A stretch of DNA of 64,000 nucleotides from Thereva unica (Eukaryota > Arthropoda > Insecta > Diptera > Therevidae). This document shows positions 11,922 to 21,930 of the stretch, piece by piece. Position 1 is the first letter of the stretch. Each line of letters begins with the position of its first letter. The position numbers were made by a program, and so were the translations under genes. The DNA lies in contig OX465281.1 of NCBI GenBank assembly GCA_949987705.1, positions 178,388,516 to 178,452,515 on the forward strand, in the 5' to 3' direction. A model generated the notes under the pieces. It was not told the origin of the DNA, ran no database searches, and was given only the letters and a program-made list of their open reading frames with translations.

Positions 11922-12374
11922 GGAATAAGAGAATCGCTACGAAACGTAGTAAGTAGAGCGATTCTCTGTTTGGATAGTTTGTGGTGAAGGTTTTGGGCTC
12001 GTCTCGCGAACTAGGGGGAGTTTATGGGATTGACGTAGCGCAGGTGAGACTTTTCTGGCGATCTCTTCAACCCTTTTGTATGAAGGTGGGTTGGTAGAGT
12101 GAGGCGTAGTGACGCATTATAAGGAGGCGTGGTGAATAGGGCGGCCTGATTTACCCTATGGTTATTGGGGTCCCAGGCCCTGGTTGTACTAATTGTATGG
12201 AAGAGGCCCTTGGTAATGTGTGGGATCTACTTAGAGGCCGCACCGCGTATCGTCACCTGTGAATAACTTTATGGTATTATTGGAGGTTATCGATGGTACT
12301 CCAAGGTTGATGGTGCTAAAGTTAGTTTCTTTTATTACCGGAAAGTAGGGTAGGACTTAAATGGTGGCGTAAAG
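11922..12374 (-). other. Untranslated stretch between pol and PPT, with a hairpin
   Basis: No envelope or other ORF is present. An 11-bp perfect inverted repeat, agagaatcgct (11928-11938) with agcgattctct (11957-11967), could form a stem-loop right before the polypurine tract in the element RNA. Otherwise I see nothing in this stretch. Confidence 0.6.
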
Positions 12375-15300
12375 TTACGTTTTATTTTCGTAAAACGGTT
12401 TCAAGCGGTTATTATGGACGGTGACCAATCTCCGATTTATTTTGATGGTAGTGTTTACAGCGCTTGGGACCGAAACTACTGTATAGGGCCCGACCCAGAT
12501 TTGGGATAATTTATGCTTCCGAGCTTCGTTACGTAGGAGGACTTTGTCCCCTACGTGGAGTGTGAGTGGGCGTACGTTCCCATCATAATATGCCTTGGAG
12601 CGGTTCTTGCTGGCAAGTAGGTTCTTGCGGGCTAGGGCATAGGACTTTTGCAACTTATATCGGAGTTGATGGTAATAACTCTCGTGGTTGTAAAGTGGCT
12701 CCGGGTTGCGTTTAAGATTGGACGGGACGTCGGCAATGAAACCATATAGGCAGTCCATGGGGGTAAGTTTGGTCCCCTCGTGTACGCTATTATTGTACAC
12801 GAACGCTGCCGTGCGCAGAAACTGGTCCCAATTGTTTGGGCTCTCATCTACTATGGTACGTAGGTACTCGATCAGAGGTCTATGAGCTCGTTCTAGCGCG
12901 CCATTGGATTGTGGGTGGTAGGCTGAGGTCTGAAGTTTTTTAACTTTTAGGAGCCTACACACGCCCTTGAAGAGGTCACTCAGGAAATTTGATCCCTGGT
13001 CGGTGACTATTTGTTTGGGTATGCGATAGCGCGTGACGATTTCGTCGAAGAAAATTTGTGCTATCGTTTGGGCTTCCCCATTGGGAATGGCATACCAGTC
13101 GACGAATTTTGTCAGGTTATCCTGGAAGGTTAGGATGTATTTGTTTCCGGAATGGGTTTCTTCCAGGGGACCTACTACGTCTAAATAGACTTTTTCGAAG
13201 GGCTTTTCTGCTATGTCTGTAATAACCATGGGCATTCGGAATTGTCTAGAGGCCTTCATGGTTTGACATTTCTTGCACCTTCTTATGTAGCGGGTGATAT
13301 CGCGAAACATGTGTCTCCACCAATATTTACGACGTACGCGATTATATGTCTTAACGACTCCCTGGTGTCCGCCGAAAGGGGAGTCGTGGTAGTCTTTTAG
13401 TATTGTAGTGATTTCTTCGGGACTTGTAATCACTTCAACTTTCCTTCGTAGCTCGCTAGAGCTATCTTTGGAGGCTTCGACGGGTTGGGGAATTTCCGTT
13501 TCCAAGTCTATTTCTTTAGGCCCTTCGTCGATATTGGGGGCTTCTGCAGTTGGAACGAGTTCGTCTTTTTCCTCATCCTGCATTTTTTGTGCCTGAGCCC
13601 TAGTGACCGCGTTGCATTGTTTCGGTCGTTCACTAGGAGGCAATGTATTCCCGTTTCTCTCGGGTGATATAGTTAGGGGTTCACCGGGTTGGTGAATTAG
13701 AGCTTCCACCGTGAAGGTATTGGGCTCTTCTGCTCTTTGTGGAATCCGGCTGAGAGCATCAGCATTCGTATTGTATTTACCCGGTTTATACTCAATTTGG
13801 TAATCGTATTCGGACAATTTATGGTGAAACCTAACGAGTCGAGTTGTGGGGTCCTTGACGTTGAAGACTCCCTTAAGAGGTTTATGGTCTGTATAGACCG
13901 TAAACTTTCGACCCATCAAATAACACCTGAAGTTTTTAACAGCCCATACTATGGCTAGCAGCTCCTTTTCGACGGTGGAGTAATTGCGCTCCGCCTTGTT
14001 TAGAGTGCGACTTGCATAAGCTATGGGTTGGTCTTGGCCTACGATTCCTTGAGAGAGCACTGCTCCGAGTGCCTCACTGCTGGCGTCCGTTGTTAGATTG
14101 AACGGTTTTTCGAAATCAGGGTATATCAGCAGTGGTGGGGAGACTAAAGAACGCTTCACCGTTTGAAATGCTTCCTCGCATTTTGGTGTCCATGAAAATT
14201 TCACGCCCTTTCTTAGCAAATTGGTTAGGGGGCGTACTATCTTAGAAAATTCTGGGATGAATTTTCTATAGTAGTTGGCAAGGCCCAAGAAGGACTGGAC
14301 TTGCCTGACGGTTCGTGGCGCCGGGAAGTTTTGGACACACTCCGTTTTTCTGGGGTCTGGTAGGGCTCCCTTTTCAGAGCATACATGACCCAGGTAGACT
14401 ACTTCCTTTTTCAAAAATTGGCATTTCTCCGGTTGCAATTTGAGGTTGTTTTCCCTCAACCGGTCGAATATGCGTCGTAGTTTGGAATTATGGTCCTCAA
14501 GGTTCTTACCATAGATGACTATGTCATCTAGGTAGACGAAGCATTCGAGGCCTTGTAGACCAGTAAGGACATAATTCATTAGTCGCTGAAACGTAGCCGG
14601 GGCACCTTTTAACCCGAACGGCATACGTTTGAACTCATAGTGGCCATAGTTCGTGCTAAAGGCCGTCTTGGGGCGATCCTGTGGTTCCACTAGTACCTGG
14701 TGGTAACCACTGGCCAAGTCGAGGGTAGAGAAGTATCTCGAGTGACCGAGCTGGTCTAGGATGTCCTCGATTCTTGGTAAGGGATACGCATCACCTATTG
14801 TCTTTTCATTAATTTTGCGGAAATCCACAACTACGCGCCATTTTTTCTCACCGTCGGGGCCCGGTTTTTTCGGTACCACTAGGAGGGGTGAGTTCCAAGG
14901 ACTTTTGCTGGGTTGAACAATATCGTTGTCCAACATCTCTTTCAATTGGTCATTTATGACTTGCCTTTGCGTTTCGGGCAATCTATACATTTTTTGGTTA
15001 ATAAATTGGTCGTAGACCATGGGGATCTCATGTCGTAGAGCTTCCGTGTAGGTTAGCTTGTCCCCTTTTAAGTGGAATATATCGGCATATTCGTAACAAA
15101 GATCCCGTATGGACCGCTTCTCGTCGGCCGTTAGAGGGTGGTCGAGGCTGAGTTCCTCGTCTAGCTGTTTGAAGCGCGTTTCACGCTCAAGGTCCGGATC
15201 CTCTTGGTCCGGGAATATGTATCGTAGATGACGGATGGAATCGATTTCCTTTTCATTCTTTCCCAACTTCACTTTTGCCCTTTTTCCCTGGGGTATACCT

Positions 15301-16406
15301 TGCGGGATTGCACCATTATTGGGTATACTTTGGAGCCTTGCGTTAGATGACGATGGGGTACTGGCGTTCCTGAGACCGTCTGGTTCAGAGCCTGTAAGAT
15401 ACTCACATACGTCATTAGCATTCGTTGGAGACTTAGGGTTGTTGTTAGAGGCTAGGTGAATAGTCGTGTAGTCTTTGATTGGGGCGAGCGTAAGGGATAG
15501 GCTCGTCAGGACTACTGGTTGGGTGTTAACGTTGATGAGACCAACATACACTGTTTTTGTTCCAGCTGGCAAGAGGGAATTGGCGAGGAATACTCCTTCG
15601 CTCGGCTCGTAAGATTCACAGAGCATTTCCTCCTCTAACCTTAGGGGAATGGGGACCACCATTTGAGACCGGCTTGGTAGGCGAATGGATTTCTCCAATG
15701 CCACGTTATATTTGCCTGAATTGGCCTCATAGTCGTTGGAGTTGTTTTCCAACCTTGAACCATCTAGAGATAGGCAGCTGGTATTCCTCTCTGAGGCTTC
15801 CTGGGAGACACCACCGGGGTTTATCTCGGCTACTACGAGTTGAGATTCCCTAGTTTGGGTTTGCTCCTGCTGCTCTCTAGTGTTTGACTTGGCGGATCCA
15901 TTGCGTAATGGAATTGCAATTTCTACTGGGTTGATTTCCGTGCGAGGAAATCGCAGTGTTTGGTTTGGACCTTCGACGTTACAGTTTTTGGAAAGAAAGT
16001 CGTTTCCTAACAGACCATCGTTAGGGATTTCTTGTGTATTTTTCACAATTTGGAAGGTGCATGGGAGGGGGGTGTTTAGAATGATATTCCCCTGACAGCT
16101 CCCTAATGTTTTTCCTTGGCCGTATGGCGTTTGCAGTGTGCATTTTTTAGTGGGATCTGGTAGGTTAGGGTCCTTTAGTTTTTTATGTTTTAGTATACTG
16201 ACCTCAGCGCCGGTGTCCACTGCCAGGTCGGCTTTGCCGTTAAGGCTTATATCTAGAGGAAGAGTGACGAGTGGAACACTTGGTTCGGGCGCATGAGGCC
16301 CCCCTTTAGTACTATTTTGAGGGTTTATTGTCGGGCCGGGGTTTCTTGGTCCGACTGCGGGGAGTTTCCCGCTTGTTGTGATTCCCAGCGCTGTCTTTGA
16401 TGACAA
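12375..16406 (-). CDS. gypsy Pol polyprotein: protease, RT, RNase H, integrase
   Basis: The open frame is 1343 codons; translation most likely enters it by -1 frameshifting from gag at 16364-16370. Domains in order, residues counted from 16406: aspartic protease with DTGAEVS at 64-70; a linker of roughly 300 residues; reverse transcriptase with the catalytic YLDD at 625-628; RNase H with TTDASSEALGAVLS near 770; an integrase zinc finger (H-H-C-C, ending RRCKKCQTMK) near 1030; and an integrase core with its DDE triad in YLDVVGP (~1075), TDQGSNF (~1134) and GALERAHR (~1170). Near the C-terminus WVGPYTVV (~1306) is the GPY/F module. No stops or missing catalytic residues are visible, so this looks functional. 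It would act in cytoplasmic virus-like particles and then in nuclear integration. No chromodomain is apparent. Confidence 0.95.
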   Translation of the reverse strand: MSSKTALGITTSGKLPAVGPRNPGPTINPQNSTKGGPHAPEPSVPLVTLPLDISLNGKADLAVDTGAEVSILKHKKLKDPNLPDPTKKCTLQTPYGQGKTLGSCQGNIILNTPLPCTFQIVKNTQEIPNDGLLGNDFLSKNCNVEGPNQTLRFPRTEINPVEIAIPLRNGSAKSNTREQQEQTQTRESQLVVAEINPGGVSQEASERNTSCLSLDGSRLENNSNDYEANSGKYNVALEKSIRLPSRSQMVVPIPLRLEEEMLCESYEPSEGVFLANSLLPAGTKTVYVGLINVNTQPVVLTSLSLTLAPIKDYTTIHLASNNNPKSPTNANDVCEYLTGSEPDGLRNASTPSSSNARLQSIPNNGAIPQGIPQGKRAKVKLGKNEKEIDSIRHLRYIFPDQEDPDLERETRFKQLDEELSLDHPLTADEKRSIRDLCYEYADIFHLKGDKLTYTEALRHEIPMVYDQFINQKMYRLPETQRQVINDQLKEMLDNDIVQPSKSPWNSPLLVVPKKPGPDGEKKWRVVVDFRKINEKTIGDAYPLPRIEDILDQLGHSRYFSTLDLASGYHQVLVEPQDRPKTAFSTNYGHYEFKRMPFGLKGAPATFQRLMNYVLTGLQGLECFVYLDDIVIYGKNLEDHNSKLRRIFDRLRENNLKLQPEKCQFLKKEVVYLGHVCSEKGALPDPRKTECVQNFPAPRTVRQVQSFLGLANYYRKFIPEFSKIVRPLTNLLRKGVKFSWTPKCEEAFQTVKRSLVSPPLLIYPDFEKPFNLTTDASSEALGAVLSQGIVGQDQPIAYASRTLNKAERNYSTVEKELLAIVWAVKNFRCYLMGRKFTVYTDHKPLKGVFNVKDPTTRLVRFHHKLSEYDYQIEYKPGKYNTNADALSRIPQRAEEPNTFTVEALIHQPGEPLTISPERNGNTLPPSERPKQCNAVTRAQAQKMQDEEKDELVPTAEAPNIDEGPKEIDLETEIPQPVEASKDSSSELRRKVEVITSPEEITTILKDYHDSPFGGHQGVVKTYNRVRRKYWWRHMFRDITRYIRRCKKCQTMKASRQFRMPMVITDIAEKPFEKVYLDVVGPLEETHSGNKYILTFQDNLTKFVDWYAIPNGEAQTIAQIFFDEIVTRYRIPKQIVTDQGSNFLSDLFKGVCRLLKVKKLQTSAYHPQSNGALERAHRPLIEYLRTIVDESPNNWDQFLRTAAFVYNNSVHEGTKLTPMDCLYGFIADVPSNLKRNPEPLYNHESYYHQLRYKLQKSYALARKNLLASKNRSKAYYDGNVRPLTLHVGDKVLLRNEARKHKLSQIWVGPYTVVSVPSAVNTTIKINRRLVTVHNNRLKPFYENKT

Positions 16407-18496
16407 TCGTCTACTTGGTGACCACGTCTGTGGCAGAAATCACATCTATATCTAATATTAAACACTGACCTTGTGTTATTGGTTGCCTGTTGACGGTTAT
16501 TGGGTTGGTTGGTTCCATTATTCATGGGTCGGTTGTTTGGTTGTCTATTATTATTCTGGTTAGGGGGTTGTTGGTCGGAATAGCGATAATTTCCCATAGG
16601 TTGTGACCGCGGGTCTGAGTAACGGTTGTTACCTTGGTACTGAGACCGCTGGTTGGGGTAACGATTGTTATTGTTATTATTATATGTAGGCCCCTGGTTC
16701 TGGTAGCGATTATTACCATTATTATTGTATGAAGTCCCCTGGTTTCGGTAACGATTATTATTGTTATTATATGAGGACCTTGGAGGCTCAACTGGTTGGG
16801 GGCAGTCCCTCGCGTCGTGCGAGTTGGACCGGCAAATTATGCAGAAGGGCGTGTTTTTACGTTTTAAACAGTCTGCATAAGTATGCCCTCTGTTTCTGCA
16901 ATAGCTACAGGTGATGTTTAAGGGTTTATTTTCATTTTTTGGAACGGGGTTTAAAGTTGTTACTTGGTTGGCGCTTTGTAGTGGCGCCGGCGGTATTGTT
17001 TGTATTGTGTTTGCTGGGTTCGTGGGTGGGGCGTATGTTGTGTACATTACCTGTGGGCTTATCGGGCTTTGAAGTGTTGTTTGCGGCATGGTCGGTGCGG
17101 GCGGGGCGGTGTACTGAGTGTGTTGGTTCGGCGTATTTGTTAGGGTCATTTGGTAAATGTTTTCCGACTTAGGGATAGGGACTGTTTGTCCATAAGGGTT
17201 GTATGCCGGTTGAGGCACTGTCATTTGATAGGAGGCATAAATAGAATTTTGTTGTAGCTTCTCCATATCTAGTGCCTTTTGGGTTAGGCTGTCAAGTGTA
17301 TCCTCTCCCAGAGTTAGTAGGTACTGGCAGAGGTGGGGGTTAGTAACCCCACTCCGCAGGGCATTTTTTGCGAAATCTTGCAGTTGGGCCTTTACGGCCG
17401 GTGCTGCCATCGCACCATATTTAGTGGTGGCCGCCTCTTCGCATAGCGACAACTGCTGTTTGATTCTAGTGGTATAGGCCGTGAGCGGCTCTAAGGGGAA
17501 CTGGCGTAATTGAATTAATTTATTGACCAGTTCTTGATATGTTTCCCTGGGAAGATAAGTCCTGTTTAGGAGGTTTTCTGCCTCCTCAAAAGTGGCTGGT
17601 TGGGAGGAGGCAATTAACTGGTAGGCCTCTCCCCGAAGTCTAGTTGGGTAAATTTGAATGAAAGCGGCTTTTTCTTGTTCTGTCAGGCACTGTAGTACCC
17701 GACGGCAACAGCCTAGGAACATTTGTAGTTCAGTTGCCATCGTCGGGTTTTGGCCGCCAGAGAAAAGAGGGACTAGTTGAGCCGTTAATTTGGCGACTTT
17801 AATATATTCGTCGGCCATGGCTGTAGGAAATTCTTTTTGTAGTAATGATTTAACAAGACGACTGTCTTGAAAGGTTGCCTCCTCTTCCTCTAGGAGGGAC
17901 AAGGATCGGGTTGATAGATCGACCCAATCCGCGAGAAGGTCTATGGGCGCGTAATCGGGCTCAGGCGGTTCAGTGTTATCTTTACTTTCACAATGGTCCC
18001 TATCTTCTATGCTAACCGTATCTACTACCTCAAGGGGGCGTGGGAGACTATTTTTGAAATTGAGGAGGTCCTGTTTAAATTTTAGGGCCTCCTCTTTGAA
18101 TGCTTCGACTTTAGCCTTTCTTTCTATGCTGGCCCTTTGGATTTGTTTATCCACGGCCTCAAAATGTACTATATTAAATTTTCCTGTCTCCTGCGCCCGC
18201 TTAAGTATGTAATCTAATCTTGAAGTTAAACCTACTTGTTTCTCTCCTTCTCCTAGGATTGTCCCACTTCGGAGACGTCTGGGGGATGTTTGGGGTGTTT
18301 CTGATGGGTTGGATGTTGATTGGAGTGCAGATAGTGGTGTTGAAGTCCCTCGCTGAGTGACCTGGCAGGATGCTGGGGTGTCGGTGGTTCCTGATGAAGT
18401 AGAGGGGCCTGGAGTGGTTAAGTCCCTCGATGGTTGGTGGTCCCTCGGAGGGGGAGTCTTGGTGTTGTTGTTTTCCCCTTGTTGGCCCTCTGACAT
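16325..18496 (-). CDS. gypsy Gag polyprotein (723 aa)
   Basis: Structural protein that would assemble virus-like particles and package element RNA. The start is the ATG at 18496, about 255 nt after the primer site. The N-terminal 80 residues are Ser/Thr/Pro-rich, followed by a helical, Glu-rich segment and the capsid-like region (about residues 200-420). Three CCHC zinc knuckles (C-X2-C-X4-H-X4-C) follow: CSYCRNRGHTYADC at about 530, CIICRSNSHDARDC at about 552, and CDFCHRRGHQVDDC at about 684. The third is separated from the first two by about 110 residues rich in Asn, built from repeats like RYRNQGTSYNNN. This Asn-rich repeat linker between knuckles is unusual. The last codons overlap pol and contain the frameshift site. 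Confidence 0.93.
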   Translation of the reverse strand: MSEGQQGENNNTKTPPPRDHQPSRDLTTPGPSTSSGTTDTPASCQVTQRGTSTPLSALQSTSNPSETPQTSPRRLRSGTILGEGEKQVGLTSRLDYILKRAQETGKFNIVHFEAVDKQIQRASIERKAKVEAFKEEALKFKQDLLNFKNSLPRPLEVVDTVSIEDRDHCESKDNTEPPEPDYAPIDLLADWVDLSTRSLSLLEEEEATFQDSRLVKSLLQKEFPTAMADEYIKVAKLTAQLVPLFSGGQNPTMATELQMFLGCCRRVLQCLTEQEKAAFIQIYPTRLRGEAYQLIASSQPATFEEAENLLNRTYLPRETYQELVNKLIQLRQFPLEPLTAYTTRIKQQLSLCEEAATTKYGAMAAPAVKAQLQDFAKNALRSGVTNPHLCQYLLTLGEDTLDSLTQKALDMEKLQQNSIYASYQMTVPQPAYNPYGQTVPIPKSENIYQMTLTNTPNQHTQYTAPPAPTMPQTTLQSPISPQVMYTTYAPPTNPANTIQTIPPAPLQSANQVTTLNPVPKNENKPLNITCSYCRNRGHTYADCLKRKNTPFCIICRSNSHDARDCPQPVEPPRSSYNNNNNRYRNQGTSYNNNGNNRYQNQGPTYNNNNNNRYPNQRSQYQGNNRYSDPRSQPMGNYRYSDQQPPNQNNNRQPNNRPMNNGTNQPNNRQQATNNTRSVFNIRYRCDFCHRRGHQVDDCHQRQRWESQQAGNSPQSDQETPARQ
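16364..16370 (-). promoter_or_regulatory. -1 ribosomal frameshift heptamer GGGAAAC
   Basis: The + strand gtttccc reads GGGAAAC in the element. In the gag frame it is split GCG-GGA-AAC, that is X-XXY-YYZ, the correct phase for simultaneous -1 slippage. The pol frame overlaps gag by about 80 nt and lies in the -1 frame. Eight nucleotides downstream the sense strand has GTCGG (16351-16355) that can pair with CCGAC (16330-16334). The gag stop TAA is at 16325-16327. Function is inferred from this arrangement. Confidence 0.85.
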
Positions 18497-18753
18497 AGGG
18501 CGTCTCCTGGGCAGGGATGAAGCCCACTAAAAGTCCCGCGATGTAGAAACTTTAGGGGGGTGAGCGCGTGCTCGCCTGGAGCAGAGGCACCGTGGTTGTA
18601 CACCCCCGAGCGAGGATTCGTGGAGGATCTGGGATATTTTATGCGCTGTAGTGGCAGACGCTAACACTGCCCCCAAGTCAGGCTCAGCCTTGGGTTGGAG
18701 GTCAATGGAGCCTTGACCAGCAGTATTAACACCTTTGTTGTTTGCGCACCCAG

Positions 18754-18771
18754 ATCCTACCGGCTGCGCCA
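18754..18771 (-). other. Primer binding site, tRNA-Ser
   Basis: In the element's sense strand, two nucleotides after the 5' LTR, lies tggcgcagccggtaggat. This is complementary to the 3' end (with CCA) of the insect tRNA-Ser that ends ATCCTACCGGCTGCG, as I recall it. The match is 18 nt. Serine tRNA is known as primer for 17.6/297-type elements. Confidence 0.85.
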
Positions 18772-18773
18772 AT

Positions 18774-20662
18774 TGTTATATTATGTTTTTCGTTATTTAT
18801 TGTACAACTTGTTATATTTTTAAACTCACCGGGTTTTGTTGTTTCGGTAAAACACACTTTAGTTTTTGGTTAGTCCCTTAATTAATTTTCTTTTTTTTAT
18901 TATCACAATCTCAATTGTTATACACTCACTCAAAAACAATTTTTTTTTTTGTTTATATTTAAATTTTATTCTTCAATTTCTTAAACGCTTATGTTTAAAT
19001 AAAAGTATGGGTCCTTTTTTAACTTCACTAGTAGTTCCTTACATTTACTATTTTTATTAAACCTCCTGCACAATATTTTCTTTCTTTCAACTATTCTTCT
19101 TTTAACTTCCACAATATATTTTCTTACATTAACTATTTTTATTAAACATCTTGCACAATATTTTCTTTCTTTCAACTATTCTTCTTTTAACTTCCACAAT
19201 ATATATTTTCTTACATTAACTATTTTTAGTAAACGTCTTGCACAATATTTTCTTTCTTTCAACTATTCTTCCTTTAGCTTCCACAATCTATTTTCTTTCA
19301 TTAACTATTTTTAGTAAACCTCTTGCACGATATTTTCTTTCTTTCAACTATTCTTCTTTTAACTTCCACAATCTATTTTCTTACGTTAACTATTTTTATT
19401 AAACATCCTGCACAATATTTTCTTTCTTTCAACTATTCTTCTTTTAACTTCCACAATATATTTTCTTACATTAACTATTTTTAGTAAACATCTTGCACAA
19501 TATTTTCTTTCTTTCAACTATTCTTCTTTTAACTTCCACAATCTATTTTCTTACGTTAACTATTTTTATTAAACATCCTGCATAATATTTTCTTTCTTTC
19601 AACTATTCTTCTTTTAACTTCCACAATATATTTTCTTACATTAACTATTTTTATTAAACATCCTGCACAATATTTTCTTTCTTTCAACTATTCTTCTTTT
19701 AACTTTCACAATATATTTTCTTACATTAACTATTTTTAGTAAACATCTTGCACAATATTTTCTTTCTTTCAACTATTCTTCTTTTAACTTCCACAATCTA
19801 TTTTCTTACGTTAACTATTTTTATTAAACATCCTGCATAATATTTTCTTTCTTTCAACTATTCTTCTTTTAACTTCCGCAATATATTTTCTTACATTAAC
19901 TATTTTTAGTAAACATCTTGCACAATATTTTCTGTCTTTCAACTATTCTTCTTTTAACTTCCACAATCTATTTTCTTACATTACGGCCGCCGGTAATGGT
20001 ACAAAAAAAACTAGAACTTATCCACCGCCGCCAAAACAACACTCTTTAAATCCCGCACCGCCGCAGGTAAAGATTCAGACAACACTTAATTGCTTATCGG
20101 ACGCGCCCGCCGCGGTCGAAGGTTTAGACAACTCTTCATTACTTTTAAGTTTCACCCGCCGGTGGTGGCATGGAAAAATTGTCCACCGGCTGGGAAAAAC
20201 TCGCCCTTGAATTTGTTCCCACCTGCGCAACTTGCTTACCGCGCGTTTCTCACGCGGCGCATTGCAAGTTGCGCTTGATTATTGTTGGGTGGGTCAAATT
20301 ACGTTCAAGAAAGTCAAAGTCAAGATCACTGTTTGCCAGAAAAGCTTGGGAAGGGTGCAAAGGTAATTGCGCACCTTGCAAATCTCACAAAATGCGCGCG
20401 GATTAGGTTACGTCTGGAACATTTGTTGAAGTGGAATTTTGTACGTTGAAGCTTTGTCCGTTAAGGAATTTTGTACATTTGCAAATGGAAATTAGATAAT
20501 TATTTTCCGTTTAGGATTTGTTGTTCACAGGGAACTCATATTGCATCAAACTCATTAACTGCGAATTTGATGTAAAAGGCTCCCTGTATGAAAGTATATG
20601 GGAATTTGTCTAAGGGCTCCGTTTTTCACCGAGAGAGACCCTTACAAATTCTGTATGTAACA
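18774..20662 (-). repeat. 5' LTR of the gypsy element (1889 bp)
   Basis: It has the same ends as the 3' LTR and is the upstream, promoter-bearing LTR for the - strand element. It is 850 bp shorter than the partner, exactly ten 85-bp units. Aligning unit variants by eye, units 1-2 match the start of the other array and the next unit, with the distinctive atatatattttc, matches the unit at about 10440-10463. A single internal block is therefore absent here or extra in the other LTR. Confidence 0.95.
19044..19978. repeat. 85-bp tandem array in the 5' LTR, about 11 units
   Basis: Same unit and terminal variants as the array at 9440-11226 but with about 11 units instead of 21. The last nine or so units match unit by unit in order with the other LTR. 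Confidence 0.93.
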
Positions 20663-20889
20663 AATGCGACGAAATAATGTACCTTGTTTTTTAATATTCC
20701 CTTATAATTCAATGGTCAATATTATTCAATGGTCAAAAAAAATTTGCCTTTTAATGGTGTTAATCTTTATTATTCCGAAAGTTATTATAAATATAAGAAG
20801 TTATGAGTATACCATGTGCTTTGGCACTTAAATATGAAATTTTTCAAAAAGTGGAGTTAATCGATGTGTGCACTGAACGGCTCAATTAA

Positions 20890-21310
20890 GGAATATACTT
20901 TGTAATTATCCACACAAAAACTTATTTATTACAAACCAAACACAATTCAATAATAAACCCAATTCTTATAATTCACTGTTATCACTGGCAATTTAATATC
21001 TCACCCTTTAAATGCTATTTATCGCTTTTAAATACATTTTTCAATCACCACTTTTCGCTTTAGGTCACTTTTATCACTTAAGAACATTTTCATCGCTTTT
21101 CAGTTCAAACTGACTCTCAAATGCTCCATCACATTTATATACAAAAGCTCCCCCTTTATCTAACTTCTGCAATTTTCGCCTATTTTCTAGTCAACGGTGG
21201 AATATTCTTTCCTTCCGGCATGTTTGAGAAGCCTTGTCTTGAATTATCACTTGTTCCAATTCTAGTCCAATTTTCGTCGTTAATTCAAACTCAAACCAAA
21301 TAACAGTTCA
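20890..21310. other. Unassigned AT-rich DNA
   Basis: A-T rich, without recognisable coding or RNA features. Several cactttt and tcgctttt motifs give it low-complexity character. Confidence 0.4.
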
Positions 21311-21930
21311 TTAAATTTTCAACAGATGGCGCATAAATATCGCAATATTTTTATTATTATACATATTAATATTATGTAAGTATGGTGAACATCTCGGCCA
21401 CATCATCGTTCTTCTGAGAAATGTTCTTCTTCTAAGCCAGATCAGAGCAGGACATTCACAGAGAACATGTGTAGAAGTCTCGTCGACTTCCATGCAGAGT
21501 TGGCATTTTGTCTCCTGAGGTAGCCCTAGGTTATGGAGATGATACCGCAACCTTACATGGCTAGTCAGATATCCCACAACAGCCTAAGTTCCGTCTTGTT
21601 TAAAGTGATAACCCCCCTAAGGTAAAGTGCCTTATGAGCTCTTTAGCATGTCTAAGACTTCGAACTGGTATTCGGTAAACAAAGATCAGTCCCTTAAACA
21701 AATCTTCCATCGGGGCTTGGACGTGAACCATGAGATGCCACAGAAGTGAGATTGTGAGCTTGGTCGAACGTCTCAGACCCTTCTCTCGCAAGCTTGTCTA
21801 CAGACTCATTGCCCTCAAACCTTCGCATCCGGGGATCCAGCGCAGCGATAGCCTATTTTTCTTGGCCAGGCTCTGGAATACACCAAAGCACCCTGCAGCT
21901 ATTTTGAAAGAAATATACATACTTCTCAAA
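21311..21930 (-). pseudogene. LINE remnant: RNase H and C-terminal zinc motif
   Basis: Broken 3' part of a non-LTR retrotransposon carrying an RNase H domain (R1/jockey/I type). Reading the - strand from about 21900, an RNase H segment contains SLRWIPGCEG. A shift of frame then gives GNESVDKLAREGS, the usual conserved end of that domain. Further on, 21577-21311 encodes LTSHVRLRYHLHNLG followed by CQLCMEVDETSTHVLCECPAL, the C-X2-C...H-X4-C knuckle and leucine-rich block typical of these ORFs. Frameshifts and the in-frame stop between the parts show it is dead. The 5' part is missing. Confidence 0.75.

Larger units (their letters stand above)
9170..20662 (-). mobile_element. Complete Ty3/gypsy-type LTR retrotransposon
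   Basis: This is an 11.5-kb element on the - strand. It has two LTRs with TG...CA ends, a tRNA-Ser primer site, gag, pol joined by a -1 frameshift signal, and a polypurine tract. The 4-bp target duplication aatg is at 9166-9169 and 20663-20666. Both ORFs are open and I saw only one substitution outside the tandem arrays of the LTRs (about 11375 versus 20129), so insertion is very recent and the copy may be competent. There is no env ORF in the 450 bp between pol and the polypurine tract. Pol resembles the arthropod gypsy/17.6/297 assemblage. Use of tRNA-Ser fits the 17.6/297 group as I know it, but a tree would be needed to place it. Confidence 0.95.
9114..20885. mobile_element. TTAA-flanked MITE split by the gypsy element
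   Basis: The 33-bp left arm 9114-9146 (ttgagccgctcagtgcacaa and on to ttaactcc) is the inverse of 20853-20885 with a few mismatches. TTAA borders both ends (9110-9113 and 20886-20889). The gypsy retrotransposon at 9170-20662 lies between them. Without that insertion and its 4-bp duplication the element is about 275 bp. The TTAA target suggests piggyBac-type mobilisation, although the terminus does not start with the CCC often seen in that family. Confidence 0.7.

Noticed and set aside
11922..12374. An env gene making the gypsy element an errantivirus
   Set aside because: Only about 450 bp lie between pol and the polypurine tract and no ORF with signal or membrane segments is present.
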